A stretch of 60,000 nucleotides of DNA from Bolinopsis microptera (lineage: Eukaryota; Ctenophora; Tentaculata; Lobata; Bolinopsidae): the NCBI RefSeq assembly GCF_026151205.1, contig NC_087080.1:13527337-13587336 (forward strand), given 5' to 3'. The translations under genes were made by a program, and so were the position numbers. Under the pieces are notes generated by a model. That model was not told where the DNA came from, did no database searches, and saw nothing but the letters and a program-made list of their open reading frames with translations. This document shows positions 1-10,140 of the stretch, piece after piece; the first letter of the stretch is position 1, and each line of letters starts with the position of its first letter.

Positions 1-484
1 ACAAATTAATTTCAAGCATGTTCTATTAAATCGTCATCGGTCATCCTACCCCAGTAGGTCCTTCTCCGCGACTCTGCGGCCAGTTCCGATCGTTCTTATA
101 TTTAATTAAGGGTCGTTGTTTCGGTATAAATATGAGCTAGGCTTGAAATGAGATATATAAATTATGAGTAGTTTACTAATACTCATTTTGAGGTGAGCGT
201 GATTAAGTCGTAAGACTGGTGGTCGTAGGATATGACTTAACATTAACCACTATTCAGACGAGAGGGACGTTCTCACTTTTGGGAGTACTCAGAACCACTT
301 AAAATACTGGGAGTAAGGATTTACTGTTTCCTTGCTGCGCTCGCTACTTTCCTCCTTACAGGTTCCCTTTGAGATCTGCAAATCTTTTTTAACAAGCTTA
401 CTGTTGAATTGTACAGGGTGTCCGTGTATGAACAAGAAGCTTACTTAGCTTTAACCCTAACTAGAATAACTATTTCACTGTTTT
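1..484. other. No gene recognised
   Basis: AT-rich sequence at the window edge. I see no exon with a convincing family match. A pyrimidine-rich run ending in TTTTAG at 476-485 serves as the splice acceptor of the innexin-like exon that follows. Confidence 0.5.
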
Positions 485-485
485 A

Positions 486-870
486 GGACGAATGTTCCAT
501 ATTGGTAGTTTCTACACGTTAGGACTAGACTGGAGTAACCCGTCCACTGACAACTATACCCACGTCAAGGATGTGCTCTTCCCAAAGATGGTCGGGTGCA
601 CTTTACAGAAGTATGGCCCATCAGGTTCGTTACTATACTTCGATTTAACACTTAATCGTTTTAATCAAACACTTATATTGCAGTTCGCACACTACCGTAC
701 CATTAAGTTAATGGGTATAATGGCTATGACACCTCGAGGCTTATTGTTGGTACAATGCCTGGTTCTTCTGCCGACAGTAATGTAAATGATATGTGATTCT
801 ACCTCTTTGCCAATTTCCGCCGCACAGTAAATCACCGTAGTCTCTTTTAGTAGTAGTTCTTATTGTCTCG
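486..870 (+). pseudogene. Innexin-like exon remnant (gap-junction protein), disrupted
   Basis: After an acceptor-like TTTTAG the frame reads through a stretch typical of the first extracellular loop of innexins, with the block FPKMVGCTLQKYGPSGS at about 571-630. Innexins form gap-junction channels in the plasma membrane. About 120 bases later the segment CLVLLPTVM, then NDM and FYLF in shifted frames with in-frame stops, resembles the conserved run after YGPSG in the family. Between the two blocks is unrelated sequence with no usable donor, and no further innexin exons follow in order. I read it as a decayed or rearranged fragment. A diverged exon of a gene starting left of the window is the alternative. 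The YGPSG block is the strong part and the downstream half is weak. Confidence 0.55.
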
Positions 871-1012
871 CTCAGTAGGTGTCTGACGTTATAGCATTGT
901 GCATGGTAAAACAGTCTTTTCCTTACAATTTGGTTCAGGAAGGTGATAAGTGAAAGTACTTCAATTTGTATAGTGTATACGTGATTAAGAATTGTAATTA
1001 CAATGGACTTAC

Positions 1013-1075
1013 TTATTGGAGATTATATTGGGGAACATTGAGACTCTCAATGTTCCTCAATATAATCTCCAATAA
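1013..1075. repeat. Near-perfect 63-nt hairpin
   Basis: Two 31-base arms separated by one base (1044), with a single arm mismatch. The transcript of either strand would fold into one long stem. It is not part of a recognisable gene. It could be a tiny fold-back element or an end-to-end TIR pair. Confidence 0.85.
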
Positions 1076-1180
1076 ATTCAGATTTCCTAGTTCTCCAACT
1101 ATAAACTCATGCTGTACTGAAACCAAAAAGTTTCACCTGCCATCCAACAGGCCCACTTTTAAGTATCCCCAGATAGTATA

Positions 1181-1380
1181 AACAATTCCCAAACTATCCT
1201 CCTTGTAACCAAAACAGAGGTGCTAAAATGCACCCTCTGATTATCAAAACAGAGATGTTAAAATGAACTCTCTTTAGCAATCTCTAAACAATTCCCAAAC
1301 TATCCTCCTTGTAACCAAAACAGAGGTGTTAAAATGCACCCTCTGATAATCAAAACAGAGATGTTAAAATGAACTCTCTG
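1181..1380. repeat. Direct duplication of about 100 bp
   Basis: Two copies of a unit beginning AACAATTCCCAAACTATCC and holding the internal motif AAAACAGAG(A/G)TG(T/C)TAAAATG twice per copy. The copies differ by only a few substitutions, so the duplication is recent. Confidence 0.85.
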
Positions 1381-1533
1381 CTCTACCCTGCTGTACTTAA
1401 TGTCGTACACTAATATATGCCCAAATATACCCAATACTACGCCAAAATACTGTTTAATGTCAATGTCCTAAATACTGTGTTAAAATGATATGCTTTGACA
1501 CTGACCATGAGATAAAATAGAAGATAATGAATA

Positions 1534-1653
1534 CCTTACTCGGGAATATTATGACTGGGATAAAGTGGTGGGTTTTGGAAAATTCCGCCATATTTTCCCG
1601 GTCATTAATTTTCCCAGTCATAAATTAACCCGCTATAATGTTCCCGAGTAAGG
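1534..1653. mobile_element. 120-bp MITE with TA target site
   Basis: Terminal inverted repeats CCTTACTCGGGAA / TTCCCGAGTAAGG are flanked by TA on both sides, as for Tc1/mariner-type elements. There is no coding capacity. Confidence 0.75.
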
Positions 1654-1680
1654 TAAACTAATAGCAATACATTTTGATGC

Positions 1681-1770
1681 TTGGTGGGTTTTGGAACATT
1701 CCGCCATATTTTTTCCGGTCATTAATTTTCACAGTCATAAATTAACCCGCTATAATATTCCCGAGTAAGG
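1681..1770. mobile_element. Truncated second copy of the 120-bp MITE
   Basis: Repeats the right two thirds of the element at 1534-1653, from GGTGGGTTTTGGAA to the terminal CCCGAGTAAGG, followed by TA. The left TIR is missing. Confidence 0.75.
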
Positions 1771-1804
1771 TAGTACTAAAACTGCTAAAACGAGTACACA
1801 ACAT

Positions 1805-1841
1805 GCACTGCAGATACTGTAGTCTACAGTATCTGCAGTGC
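1805..1841. repeat. Perfect 37-nt palindrome
   Basis: Two 18-base arms (GCACTGCAGATACTGTAG and its complement) around a single T. With the hairpin at 1013-1075 this makes two near-zero-loop palindromes within 0.8 kb. Confidence 0.9.
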
Positions 1842-1919
1842 CGTACTTTATGATGGGAATTAGGGATGAGTTAAGGGTGTACGTTACTTGAACTCTAAAT
1901 TGTATTTTTTACAATGATA

Positions 1920-2046
1920 AGATATGTTACAGGTCTGACAAAGTCGTCCGGTATGTGCACGATGGCGCCCAATGTTGTGAACCAGTACCTCTTTCTCCTC
2001 ATTTGGTGGGCTCTAATCATCATGATGGGTAATTTCTGATTGTTGT
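1920..2046 (-). pseudogene. Short fragment related to the 2846-3100 reading frame
   Basis: The minus strand at about 1967-1991 matches about 3065-3090 (GTACTGGTTCACAACATTGG against GTACTGGTTTACATCATTGG). In the shared frame these read GTGSQHWAPS and GTGLHHWVPS. The two segments look like copies of one repeat-borne coding piece of unknown function. Confidence 0.35.
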
Positions 2047-2196
2047 TTTTTAGTTAACGTTAACATCATTCGTGCGAGCGTGTTTCGACGACAGAACTAC
2101 AATAGACAGTACTGCGACAGCAACTAGCTTTTATTTGAACTGACATTAAAACGTATCAACTATTGCAGGACTGTTGCAGGACTGTCGCATTACTGT

Positions 2197-2252
2197 CGCA
2201 GTTTTACTTTTATCGCAGTTTTACTTTTATCGCAGTTTTACTTTTATCGCAG
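2197..2252. repeat. 17-bp tandem repeat, about 3 copies
   Basis: The unit CGCAGTTTTACTTTTAT is repeated head to tail in otherwise featureless sequence. Confidence 0.8.
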
Positions 2253-2539
2253 TGTTGTCGCGGACACACGCTCATACGAGTCGCTTGAATCAAATATTAT
2301 ACATTTATTCGTGACTACCGACTAACTGTGATTCGTGACTTATACCGACTATACCTTTACTAAGGCAGAACTAGACACCACCGTCTACCATTAATTCATG
2401 GTCGTACAAACCTCATCAGACATTAAACACGACTTACTCATTGAAAAAAACTTGAATTATGCATTATCATTATGTGACTCAGCTATATTAATAATTATTA
2501 ACCATTTATATATAACTATAAATAGAGGAATATTAGGAA

Positions 2540-2615
2540 GGGGGGGGGGGGGTGCCTCAAATATTGTGTGAAACTTGTTTTCAAGATAGCTGTTAACCAA
2601 AACAACTAGGGTCCA
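2540..2615. repeat. G13 tract plus 65 bp shared with 11147-11235
   Basis: A run of 13 G is followed by sequence (GTGAAACTTGTTTTCAAGAT and onward) about 80 percent similar to that following the G23 run at 11147. This is a dispersed repeat whose 5' edge is the G-run. Confidence 0.6.
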
Positions 2616-2704
2616 ATATCATTATTATTATGTCTAATTCAAAAGTATGATCATTATTCACTGTTCACTTATTCAGCACCTCGGTAAATGTTGCTGTGTT
2701 GTCT

Positions 2705-3100
2705 AGATCTATTTGGTTAATAGATTTCTCACTCGTATTTTCACAGACCTCTGTTGTCTCATGACATGAATTTTGTACAGAACATTTCCTAGCCCAACAC
2801 TGAGCAAATCTCTCACGTCAGTCTTGCGTCTTTTGAGTATGGTTTTTAAAGCTCGGTTGAATTCCTGTTTTTGCTGTCCCGGGTGATTATCACCGTGCAA
2901 TTCAGAGGACTACAAATTGGACAAACTTCTTTAACTCTTTGTTGGAGAATGGCTCCCTCAAAAGCAACTGTACGATTAGATAGAGGATTTGCATTATTTT
3001 TAACAGGTTCCAGCTGGCTGATAAACTTGTCTGGACTCTGGAATGTGTAACTGTACAGACTAGGCACCCAATGATGTAAACCAGTACCGAAGCTATTCAC
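2705..3100 (-). pseudogene. Unrecognised two-frame coding remnant
   Basis: Two overlapping minus-strand frames (3100-2846 and 2900-2709) each look protein-like, one with a CPIC motif and one ending in a basic stretch (RQQRSVKIRVRNLL). Joining them needs a frameshift near 2880. The upstream part resembles 1920-2046, so it is probably a repeat-derived gene fragment. I do not recognise the family and propose no function. Confidence 0.35.
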
Positions 3101-3123
3101 GAATAATTAAATACTTTAGAACG

Positions 3124-3380
3124 CTCCTCTATCGTTGTTTTGAGTGTCCGATCCAAAACCAAAACCTGGGGTTACACGAGACGTGGTAGACTGAGAGCGT
3201 GTAGACCGCTCCTCTATAGTTGTTGTTGAGTGTCCGATCCAAAACCAAAACCTGGGGTTACACGAGACGAGGGAGCCTCTGAGCGTGTAGACCACTCCTC
3301 TATCGTTGTTTTAAGTGTCCGATCCAAACCAAAACCTGGGATTACACGAGACGTGGGAGCCTGTGTGCGTGTTAGTTTCC
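3124..3380. repeat. 85-bp tandem repeat, three copies
   Basis: Copies start near 3124, 3209 and 3293 and share CTCCTCTATCGTTGTT and GTGTCCGATCC, then CCTGGG(G/A)TTACACGAGACG. The open frames on both strands here (to about 3642) are low-information products of the repeat. Confidence 0.85.
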
Positions 3381-4911
3381 TGCGAAAGCCGAAAGGTGTT
3401 ATTTGCCTGTGAGAAGAGCGGTTATGCTGCGGTTCTAAGGTTATTAGAGCCAGAGAGCCTTTCCTTTTTATAGAGCTGGCTAGTCCCTTCCATAGGTTAG
3501 AAACACCCAAGCACCTCCCGTTCGAGCCACCCACCCCACACCACGTGGAGGTTCGGTGAGGTTTTCGTGAGGCTGATTTGAAATGTACATTGTTTCGTGT
3601 GGCCCAACTTCTCAAACAAATCACAAAATAGACACAGTTCAACTAAGAGATGGTTATTCAGTTTTCGTTTTGTGATTACTTCTTTACTTTGTATGTACTT
3701 CTTACATTCTTAGCTGTATAATTAATCCGTAAAATTCCGCTCCCATCAGTGATCGGTCCCAATCAGTCCATTCCATCAGAAAATCCGTCGTACCGTTCAC
3801 TGCCGTAATGTCCTATAATACCCCTTGCACAATTTCACACAACATATAGTTTTTGAAAATTTTATTTAATACTCGTATGTCCTCTTCAGATCGTGCTGCA
3901 CTTTCTAAAGGTGCTGTCTTTATAACTCTCCTATGCCATACCTCTATCATGCATGTCTTCAATGCGATTTGTATTTAAAAGTAAAGATATCAAATTTTGT
4001 CCATGCCTTATATAAATGAGTCATACTTTTTTACACATTTGCTCACACATTGCTATGACATGGTTAACCACCTTCCTTGTGTTGTTGGTTAATCATATGA
4101 GTGCAGAGCGGGATACAAATACGTGATATAAATACCTACTTTCATTTCATTTCAATATTATTATTCCCCTGCAAACTGAATCAATCGAATATTTGTAATT
4201 TTATTGCACCGATCTAGAATTGAGGGTTTTTTAAAGACTTTCAGTAAGGGCAAATACACATAAAAATCATGATCATATCATTCCCGGTCTTCTTAGTTCT
4301 TACTTTAAGTAAATTTTGTTCAAAGTTCATAGTGTATCAAGGAGTAATATCGTCAACCGTGCGGCCTTATTTTATTTTGGTTATCAGAGATCAGCTCAAC
4401 CGTCAATTCTGACTAGTATATTATTAACTGTCGAAAATTTGCACGGCCAGAATTTACGCGATTTAGATTATGGCGGTTTGGTCGTCTTAATATTTCGTGT
4501 AAATTATAACTGATAAGATATACACGGTGACTATTTCTCGGTCGAATAAGCCACATCAAATTAATAAATGCCTAATTATCTCTACATTATCTTTAACATC
4601 GTCATTAGAGGCAAGTTTTTTGATGCGAAGTTAAGCTGCTGATGAACGTTAATCACGGTGATCTCATGAGGTGGCTTAATTCTCCTCCGCTCTATTGGCA
4701 ATTATAATACATCAAGTCATCACGCAAAATATATTAATATATCGCATTCAAGTTAAACACTGGGAGCGTCTACAATATTTTATTTGATATAAGTTATAAT
4801 TTGAGACTTTTTTATGTTGCCATATTATTATTATTCATTGCTGCTAGTATCATAATGTTTTTTTCTTACCCCATAATTCCTGCAGATTTTTAGTTTTCCG
4901 TTTAATGAAAC
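3381..4911. other. Intergenic; probable 5' region of the sulfotransferase gene
   Basis: No coding exon recognised. A pyrimidine-rich acceptor-like site (TTCCTGCAG, ending 4885) lies 26 bases upstream of the sulfotransferase ATG, so the gene may have a spliced 5' untranslated exon in this stretch. Confidence 0.4.
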
Positions 4912-6564
4912 ATGGCTTTAACCCGTGGAAGGGTATTGCACAGCAAGGTTGTCTGGATCCTGATCCTTTGTGCTACTTTCTACATTGTTATAATTTTACT
5001 AGAAACCAATGAGCCGTCCAGTAACAGTGCATCTGAAAACCAACACTCTCCAAACATCACGAAAGATCGGATTATAGAAATCGTGAAAGATCTCAAGATG
5101 AAGTATGACTATGGTGTAGCAGAGGTTAACTTCGACAATAGACATGTTCAAGGTCCAACACTTTCAGCAGCTGTGATGAAGGGGAACATCATACCAAGCT
5201 CCCAATCGAGAAACGTGGATGAGAAAAGGATCAAATCAGAATTGATCCTCGGAAATGTAATGGAGAAGAAAGAATTGAAAACACCTGATATTCCTTACGA
5301 GATATTTTTTCCACCTGAAGGTGCTTGGAAGGGGAAGATTGATCATAAAAATGTCATCAAAAACCTTCCTGAAAAATACCAGAACATTAAATTCCTGAAG
5401 ACCGCTCCAACTTATGAGGAAATGGAAAACGATATGGAGGATGCTATACCGGAACAGGAAACATTCGGAGATCTAAAGAAGATGAACTGTGATGATACTT
5501 GTTGTTATCTTAATGGCAGAAATGTAAGTAAAGATATTATCATAGAGAATCCTAAAGACATGTTCACTTTTTTACCGCCAAAAGAGGATTTCATAAAGGA
5601 GTTTAAAAACCCTTGCTGGAAAGGGAAAGATGCTTTAGATAGGGACAATTTGTTTTGTCTCCCTTACTTTTTCATTATCGGTTTCACAAAATGTGGCACG
5701 ACAGATTTATTTGCAATACTCAAAAGGCACATTTTAATAAGTTCTCGGTCCAGCAAAGAAACACATTTCTTTGATAGAAGAAGAAAAGGAAGAGGGAGTA
5801 GGATGCAACGAGGTCCTTATAACCTGCCCAGATCATTTAGGTTCTACGCTAACAGAGGAACCTACCGAGAGGATTTGATGAGAACCTATAAAGAAATAGA
5901 GGGAACAAACGTACTGTTTCACGGTATCACTATGGACGCAACGCCCTCCTATGTTTGGGATAACGAATTCTGGGAGACATTCCATCCCGGTTATAAAGAA
6001 CCACCAGTAACTAACGCAGACACAATTGCCAAACTGAATCCTAAAACTAAATTCATATTCTCATTGCGGGACCCCATCAATCGGATGAGATCAGCGTACC
6101 AGTTTTTCTGTTCGTTTACCGGAATATACGCCTGCGACAGACCGATAACTCCGGAGAAATATCACAATCTAGTGGTTGATGCAGTTGAGATATTTAACAC
6201 CTGTCTGAAAAACAATACGGTAAGAGCCTGCACCTACAGCACTGAAACCCACCAGCTAGCGACCCATCTGTACGCAAGTATGTACCACGTGTATATAGCG
6301 GACTATATGAAGTTGTTTCCTCGTGACCAGCTCTACGTTCTCCAGATGGAGGAACATATTAGTGACCCAATTACTTCTACTAATAAACTCTGTGACTTTC
6401 TCGAGATTCAGCGATTTCCGGAGGACACTTTGCGCAGTTTTCTGGACAAGCACAAGACAAGGAACCAGTTGAATGAAGATAAGAGGATTCCCTACGTCCT
6501 GCCCCAGACAACAAAAGTTCTCGAAGAGTTCTTTCCTCAGACATCTAGTAGATGTGTTGGGTGA
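4912..6564 (+). CDS. Golgi carbohydrate sulfotransferase, CHST15 (GalNAc4S-6ST)-like, frameshifted 3' end
   Basis: Single-exon frame of 550 residues with type II Golgi topology: short basic cytosolic tail, membrane anchor at about residues 13-31, then stem and lumenal catalytic domain. The 5'-phosphosulfate-binding loop GFTKCGTTDL is at about 257-266. The 3'-phosphate-binding segment FSLRDPINRMRSAYQFF starts at about 383. Family members transfer sulfate from PAPS to GalNAc of chondroitin/dermatan chains; the exact substrate here is inferred. The C-terminus is odd. After LEEFF the frame ends in unrelated residues, but the +1 frame continues into LGDEKWYWNRPH and a stop at 6593-6595, which resembles the family's conserved end. 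A small indel near 6530-6545 therefore breaks the last 20 or so residues. Whether it inactivates the gene, is a polymorphism or is an assembly error cannot be told. Confidence 0.85.
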   Translation: MALTRGRVLHSKVVWILILCATFYIVIILLETNEPSSNSASENQHSPNITKDRIIEIVKDLKMKYDYGVAEVNFDNRHVQGPTLSAAVMKGNIIPSSQSRNVDEKRIKSELILGNVMEKKELKTPDIPYEIFFPPEGAWKGKIDHKNVIKNLPEKYQNIKFLKTAPTYEEMENDMEDAIPEQETFGDLKKMNCDDTCCYLNGRNVSKDIIIENPKDMFTFLPPKEDFIKEFKNPCWKGKDALDRDNLFCLPYFFIIGFTKCGTTDLFAILKRHILISSRSSKETHFFDRRRKGRGSRMQRGPYNLPRSFRFYANRGTYREDLMRTYKEIEGTNVLFHGITMDATPSYVWDNEFWETFHPGYKEPPVTNADTIAKLNPKTKFIFSLRDPINRMRSAYQFFCSFTGIYACDRPITPEKYHNLVVDAVEIFNTCLKNNTVRACTYSTETHQLATHLYASMYHVYIADYMKLFPRDQLYVLQMEEHISDPITSTNKLCDFLEIQRFPEDTLRSFLDKHKTRNQLNEDKRIPYVLPQTTKVLEEFFPQTSSRCVG

Positions 6565-6830
6565 TGAGAAGTGGTACTGGAATCGTCCGCACTAACCTTG
6601 TCATAGGTTTAGTCTCCATCATCAATTATACACTTTTATTTTCAATGGTTTAATTCGATAGTTCGTTATAATAGACTTCACACTTGCATTTATTTGATGA
6701 GGGCGGTACTGCCAACTGCGGTATGTACAATTTAATAATTTGTTTCAATACTGATCGAACTGTGACCGACGGCCACACTTGTACTGCAGAAAACTTTATG
6801 GACGTCCAGAATAGTTTAATATAGCTTGTC

Positions 6831-6885
6831 TTACTGGGCCGCGCTCAGCCTGTCATTCCGCCTAATCTCTATGTTTGGGATTCCG
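6831..6885 (+). repeat. Repeat flanking the captured sulfotransferase fragment (left copy)
   Basis: TTACTGGGCCGCGCTCAGCC followed by TGTCATTCCGCCTAATCTCT. The same block occurs at 7343-7384 in the same direction and at about 8897-8937 inverted. The final 25 bases are duplicated in tandem just where the sulfotransferase copy begins. Confidence 0.8.
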
Positions 6886-7320
6886 CCTAATCTCTATGTT
6901 TGGGATAACGAATTCTGGGAGACATTCCATCCCGGTCGGTTATAAAGAACCACCAGTAACTAACGCAGACACAACTGCCAAACTGAATCCTAAAACTAAA
7001 TTCATATTCTCATTGCGGGACCCTATCAATCGGATGAGATCAGCGTACCAGTTTTTCTGTTCGTTTACCGGAATATACGCCTGCGACAGACCGATAACTC
7101 CGGAGAAATATCACAATCTAGTGCATAGTGGTTGATGCAGTTGAGATATTTAACACCTGTCTGAAAAACAATACGGTAAGAGCCTGCACCTACAGCACTG
7201 AAACCCACCAGCTAGCGACCCATCTGTACGCAAGTATGTACCACGTGTATATAGCGGACTATATGAAGTTGTTTCCTCGTGACCAGCTAGCTACGTTCTC
7301 CAGATAAGATGGAGTGACTT
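6886..7320 (+). pseudogene. Partial duplicate of the sulfotransferase gene, broken
   Basis: Copy of about 5949-6345 of the upstream gene, covering the 3'-phosphate-binding segment but not the 5' half. I see only two substitutions (near 6985 and 7023) but several small insertions: 4 nt near 6937, 7 nt near 7124, 2 nt near 7289 and 5 nt near 7305. Each makes a short direct repeat such as GGTCGGT or AGTGCATAGTG. They destroy the reading frame. The two ends are scrambled and flanked by the same dispersed repeat, so it looks like a recent capture or duplication inside repeat sequence. Confidence 0.9.
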
Positions 7321-7342
7321 ACTGGGCTTATTATTATTAGTG

Positions 7343-7425
7343 ACTTACTGGGCCGCGCTCAGCCTGTCATTCCGCCTAATCTCTATTCTAATGAACATAA
7401 TAGCCTGGGGTCCCCAGGTAAAGCT
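7343..7425 (+). repeat. Right copy of the flanking repeat
   Basis: Repeats the 6831 block in direct orientation, then continues with AGCCTGGGGTCCCCAGGTAAAG. The CCCCAGG motif recurs near 8870 (inverted) and 9850, tying this piece to the GC-rich repeat field further right. Confidence 0.75.
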
Positions 7426-7701
7426 TGTCTTATCCAATATTACACATAGCACAATTGATTTAAACTTAATTTCATATATTATTGTGCCGATCTGGAATAT
7501 AAATTTAATGTTGTTATTTCGAAATGTTATTTTTAAAACGTTTCTGGTTTCTCAGTCTTCTGTTTCAATATCTTTACATTCATAATTATGATTAACAGTA
7601 ACACTGATTATCAAAATCCAACGCTGAATCCAATACATAAAAATAAAGTTTAGATAAGAAAATTAAGATTTGAGTATCTTCCAGGACTGAACGGGTTAAA
7701 T

Positions 7702-7820
7702 ATTTTGGTGACAGTGACGGAGTTCTTACCTGTTAAATTCTACAAAAAGAGGATTGTGAGCTTGCTGAACACGAATACTTCTCCTCAGGAAAATGTGGAC
7801 GGGTACCAAGGTGAACCGTG
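7702..7820 (+). other. Possible terminal exon of an unknown gene
   Basis: An acceptor-like TATCTTCCAG (ends about 7684) is followed by an open frame of about 45 residues ending in TGA at about 7820. It has a hydrophobic stretch (LNILVTVTEFLPV) followed by basic residues (KFYKKR), like the end of a membrane segment. No upstream partner exon can be assigned. It is weakly reminiscent of an innexin membrane-exit segment, but that is a guess. Confidence 0.2.
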
Positions 7821-7829
7821 AACTCTTAT

Positions 7830-8885
7830 TACTTTTAAATAATTTCACAATTAGAAATAACCGCAGTTATTAACTCTCATGACGTTATGACGTGGTAATT
7901 GTTATTATTTCACCGTTTGCGTTATAGTTATACTTATAGTTATAATTGTTTACGCATCACCATATAATTCTATTTCTAGTGTAAAAATTCATCTTGATGT
8001 CGCACTTTATTCTATGTTTTATAATTTTGATCGTCGCCATGCTGAACTTAACTATTCCATTAACAATAAAAAATAACAGGTGTGACGAATAACGAGATAG
8101 AGCTGGTATTTAAACACTACGATCACAGCAGCCACGTGATATTACAGCGAGTGGTGTACTCAGTAGAATCAGTCTACGTTACCGCAGTCTTCAGACATCT
8201 TGCCAGACACGCTGTTTCAGAAACCACTAGTGCAGACGACTGAGTCTCTAGAAATCAGAATGTCTGGTGGCTAAAAAGACCTTATGATTTGGCTACATCA
8301 ATATGGATATTTTTTAAGGGAAATTTAAGTGATACGTTTTGTTTTGGACAAGTGACACATAAATTATCTAATCGACATAATTATAAATTTATCAAAATCA
8401 AAAATAATTTTACGTTTGTCCTGAAAAATGATTAAAGTTGTAGCTTCTCAAATCAAAATGAAAAATGACAGAGGTATGAATAGGGCCAGGGGATGCACGA
8501 TAAACGCTGTTTATAGCTGTAACATAATGTCTGATGGTTGGATATGCTTTAAATTTTTCGGACACTTTCCTTGTAAGTCTATGATATGAGTAAGCTAACC
8601 AATTTTTGTTAAAATTGGATCAAGGGAAGGTTATTCAATACGCATTTGTTTCTAGAATTTTGTGCTGGCCGAAATTAGCGCTAAAAAACCATCCTATTCC
8701 TACAGTCGGCACGCGCGGCTCAAGCTGTCGATGGCGCACTACCTAGTATGAATTGAAGCATAGCGAGTTTATTCATTTCGTTTGATTCACGATGTCGCAA
8801 TCCTTCGCATCTCGCCGATCTGCATCTGTGGTTGCGAGAAGATGCGCGGCGCGGCCTTACCTGAGGACCCCAGGCTTTAATGTTG
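7830..8885. other. Intergenic, nothing recognised
   Basis: AT-rich sequence without long open frames, clear repeats or family matches. Confidence 0.5.
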
Positions 8886-10140
8886 GTAAACAACAATTAA
8901 AGATTAGGCGGAATGACAGGCTGAGCGCGGCCCAGTAAAGCGCGGCCAAGTAGTGCATAGCGCTACAATCATTTTTGCTCTATCCAGAGCCCTTGCGCTT
9001 GCAGTAGCGCGCGCCCGCCCTTGACTTGTGAAACAAGCGCGCCCGCAGCGGCGCGAAAGCACATGGTTAGGTGAACAATCATTTCGTGTGCATGTGATCA
9101 GGTGATCACCCGTGCAATTAGGAGACCTGCAGTTAAATTGTTAAAGGCTGCCGCCCAATTAAAATGTCCTCAGGACATGATGTCCTTTTACAATAATTTG
9201 AAAAGGTGCAAAATATGTTTTCACCGAAAGCATATGAAATAAGTATAATATGCAGGAGTGAGTATGAATACAACATGCTTGATTTTGTTGACCATTGTTA
9301 ATGATCTGGCCCGGCGCGCGCTCCTTCGTAGCTCTTGCCATCGAGAAGAAAGCGGCGCGCGCTACTTCGAAGAAACTTAGACGAGTAACATCCGTCAATT
9401 GATTTTGCTTAATTGACCCAGGAAACCTTACCGTTAGGGGCCTAACTTCGGAAGTAAAAGAGATATCTGAAACGTTTGGTTTTCAATAATTGAAGCGTGC
9501 AAATGCAATGAACTAACGAGCGCGCGCGGAGTTCAACAAGCTGTGAAGAGGCGATCACCCTGTAGTAATATCGCCAGCCGGTAAGGTCTGCTGGGGACGA
9601 TTTCATTTCATCGCAGCTGGGCGCGGCACAGTAGCGCATCTCGCCGATCTAGCGATGTCTAGCGATGTCTACCGATGACGGATGTCGCTGTGAGAAGCCT
9701 CATTGAGTGCGCGGCGCGGCACAGTAACGCATCGCGCTACAAGGGGTTAACGGGTGATACTCGTAAAATATCTGTTCCATATATTGGAACCGTCGACGAG
9801 TCCAACTCGGCGCGCACGTCCTGGTAGTTTATAAACCTACCATACAAGGGGTCCCCAGGTAACAGTCAGCAGTGGTTAGCAGCAATTATTAGCAGCAGTT
9901 TAACAGGTGCCATACTCGTAAAATATTTGTTCCACTTGACCATTGTTAATGGTATGGCCCGGCGCGCGCTACTTCGTAGCACTTGCTGTAACATTTCGAG
10001 AAGAAAGCGGCGCGCTACTTCGAAGAAATGTAGACGAGTAACATCCGTCAACTGTTCCACAGGACCGTCGACAATTCCAAATCGGCGCGCGTCCTGGTAG
10101 GTTGTAAACCTACAAGCAGCAGTTAACAGCATGAGTTTCT
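8886..10140. repeat. GC-rich repeat field (GCGCGC-rich, transposon-like)
   Basis: Much richer in CpG than its surroundings. About 140 bp at 9285-9403 (GACCATTGTTAATG, CGGCGCGCGCT, GACGAGTAACATCCGTCAA) is repeated at 9935-10050. GCGCGGC(A/C)CAGTA(A/G)CGCAT recurs near 9605, 9710 and, less exactly, 8930. It shares its left-edge motif with the repeats around the sulfotransferase copy. No intact protein is encoded. It is probably a nonautonomous element of unknown class or several nested copies. Confidence 0.6.

Noticed and set aside
3214-3642. 142-codon minus-strand frame
   Set aside because: Half of it is the 85-bp tandem repeat and the rest has no family features.
6256-6453. Minus-strand frame inside the sulfotransferase
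   Set aside because: Shadow of the coding strand.
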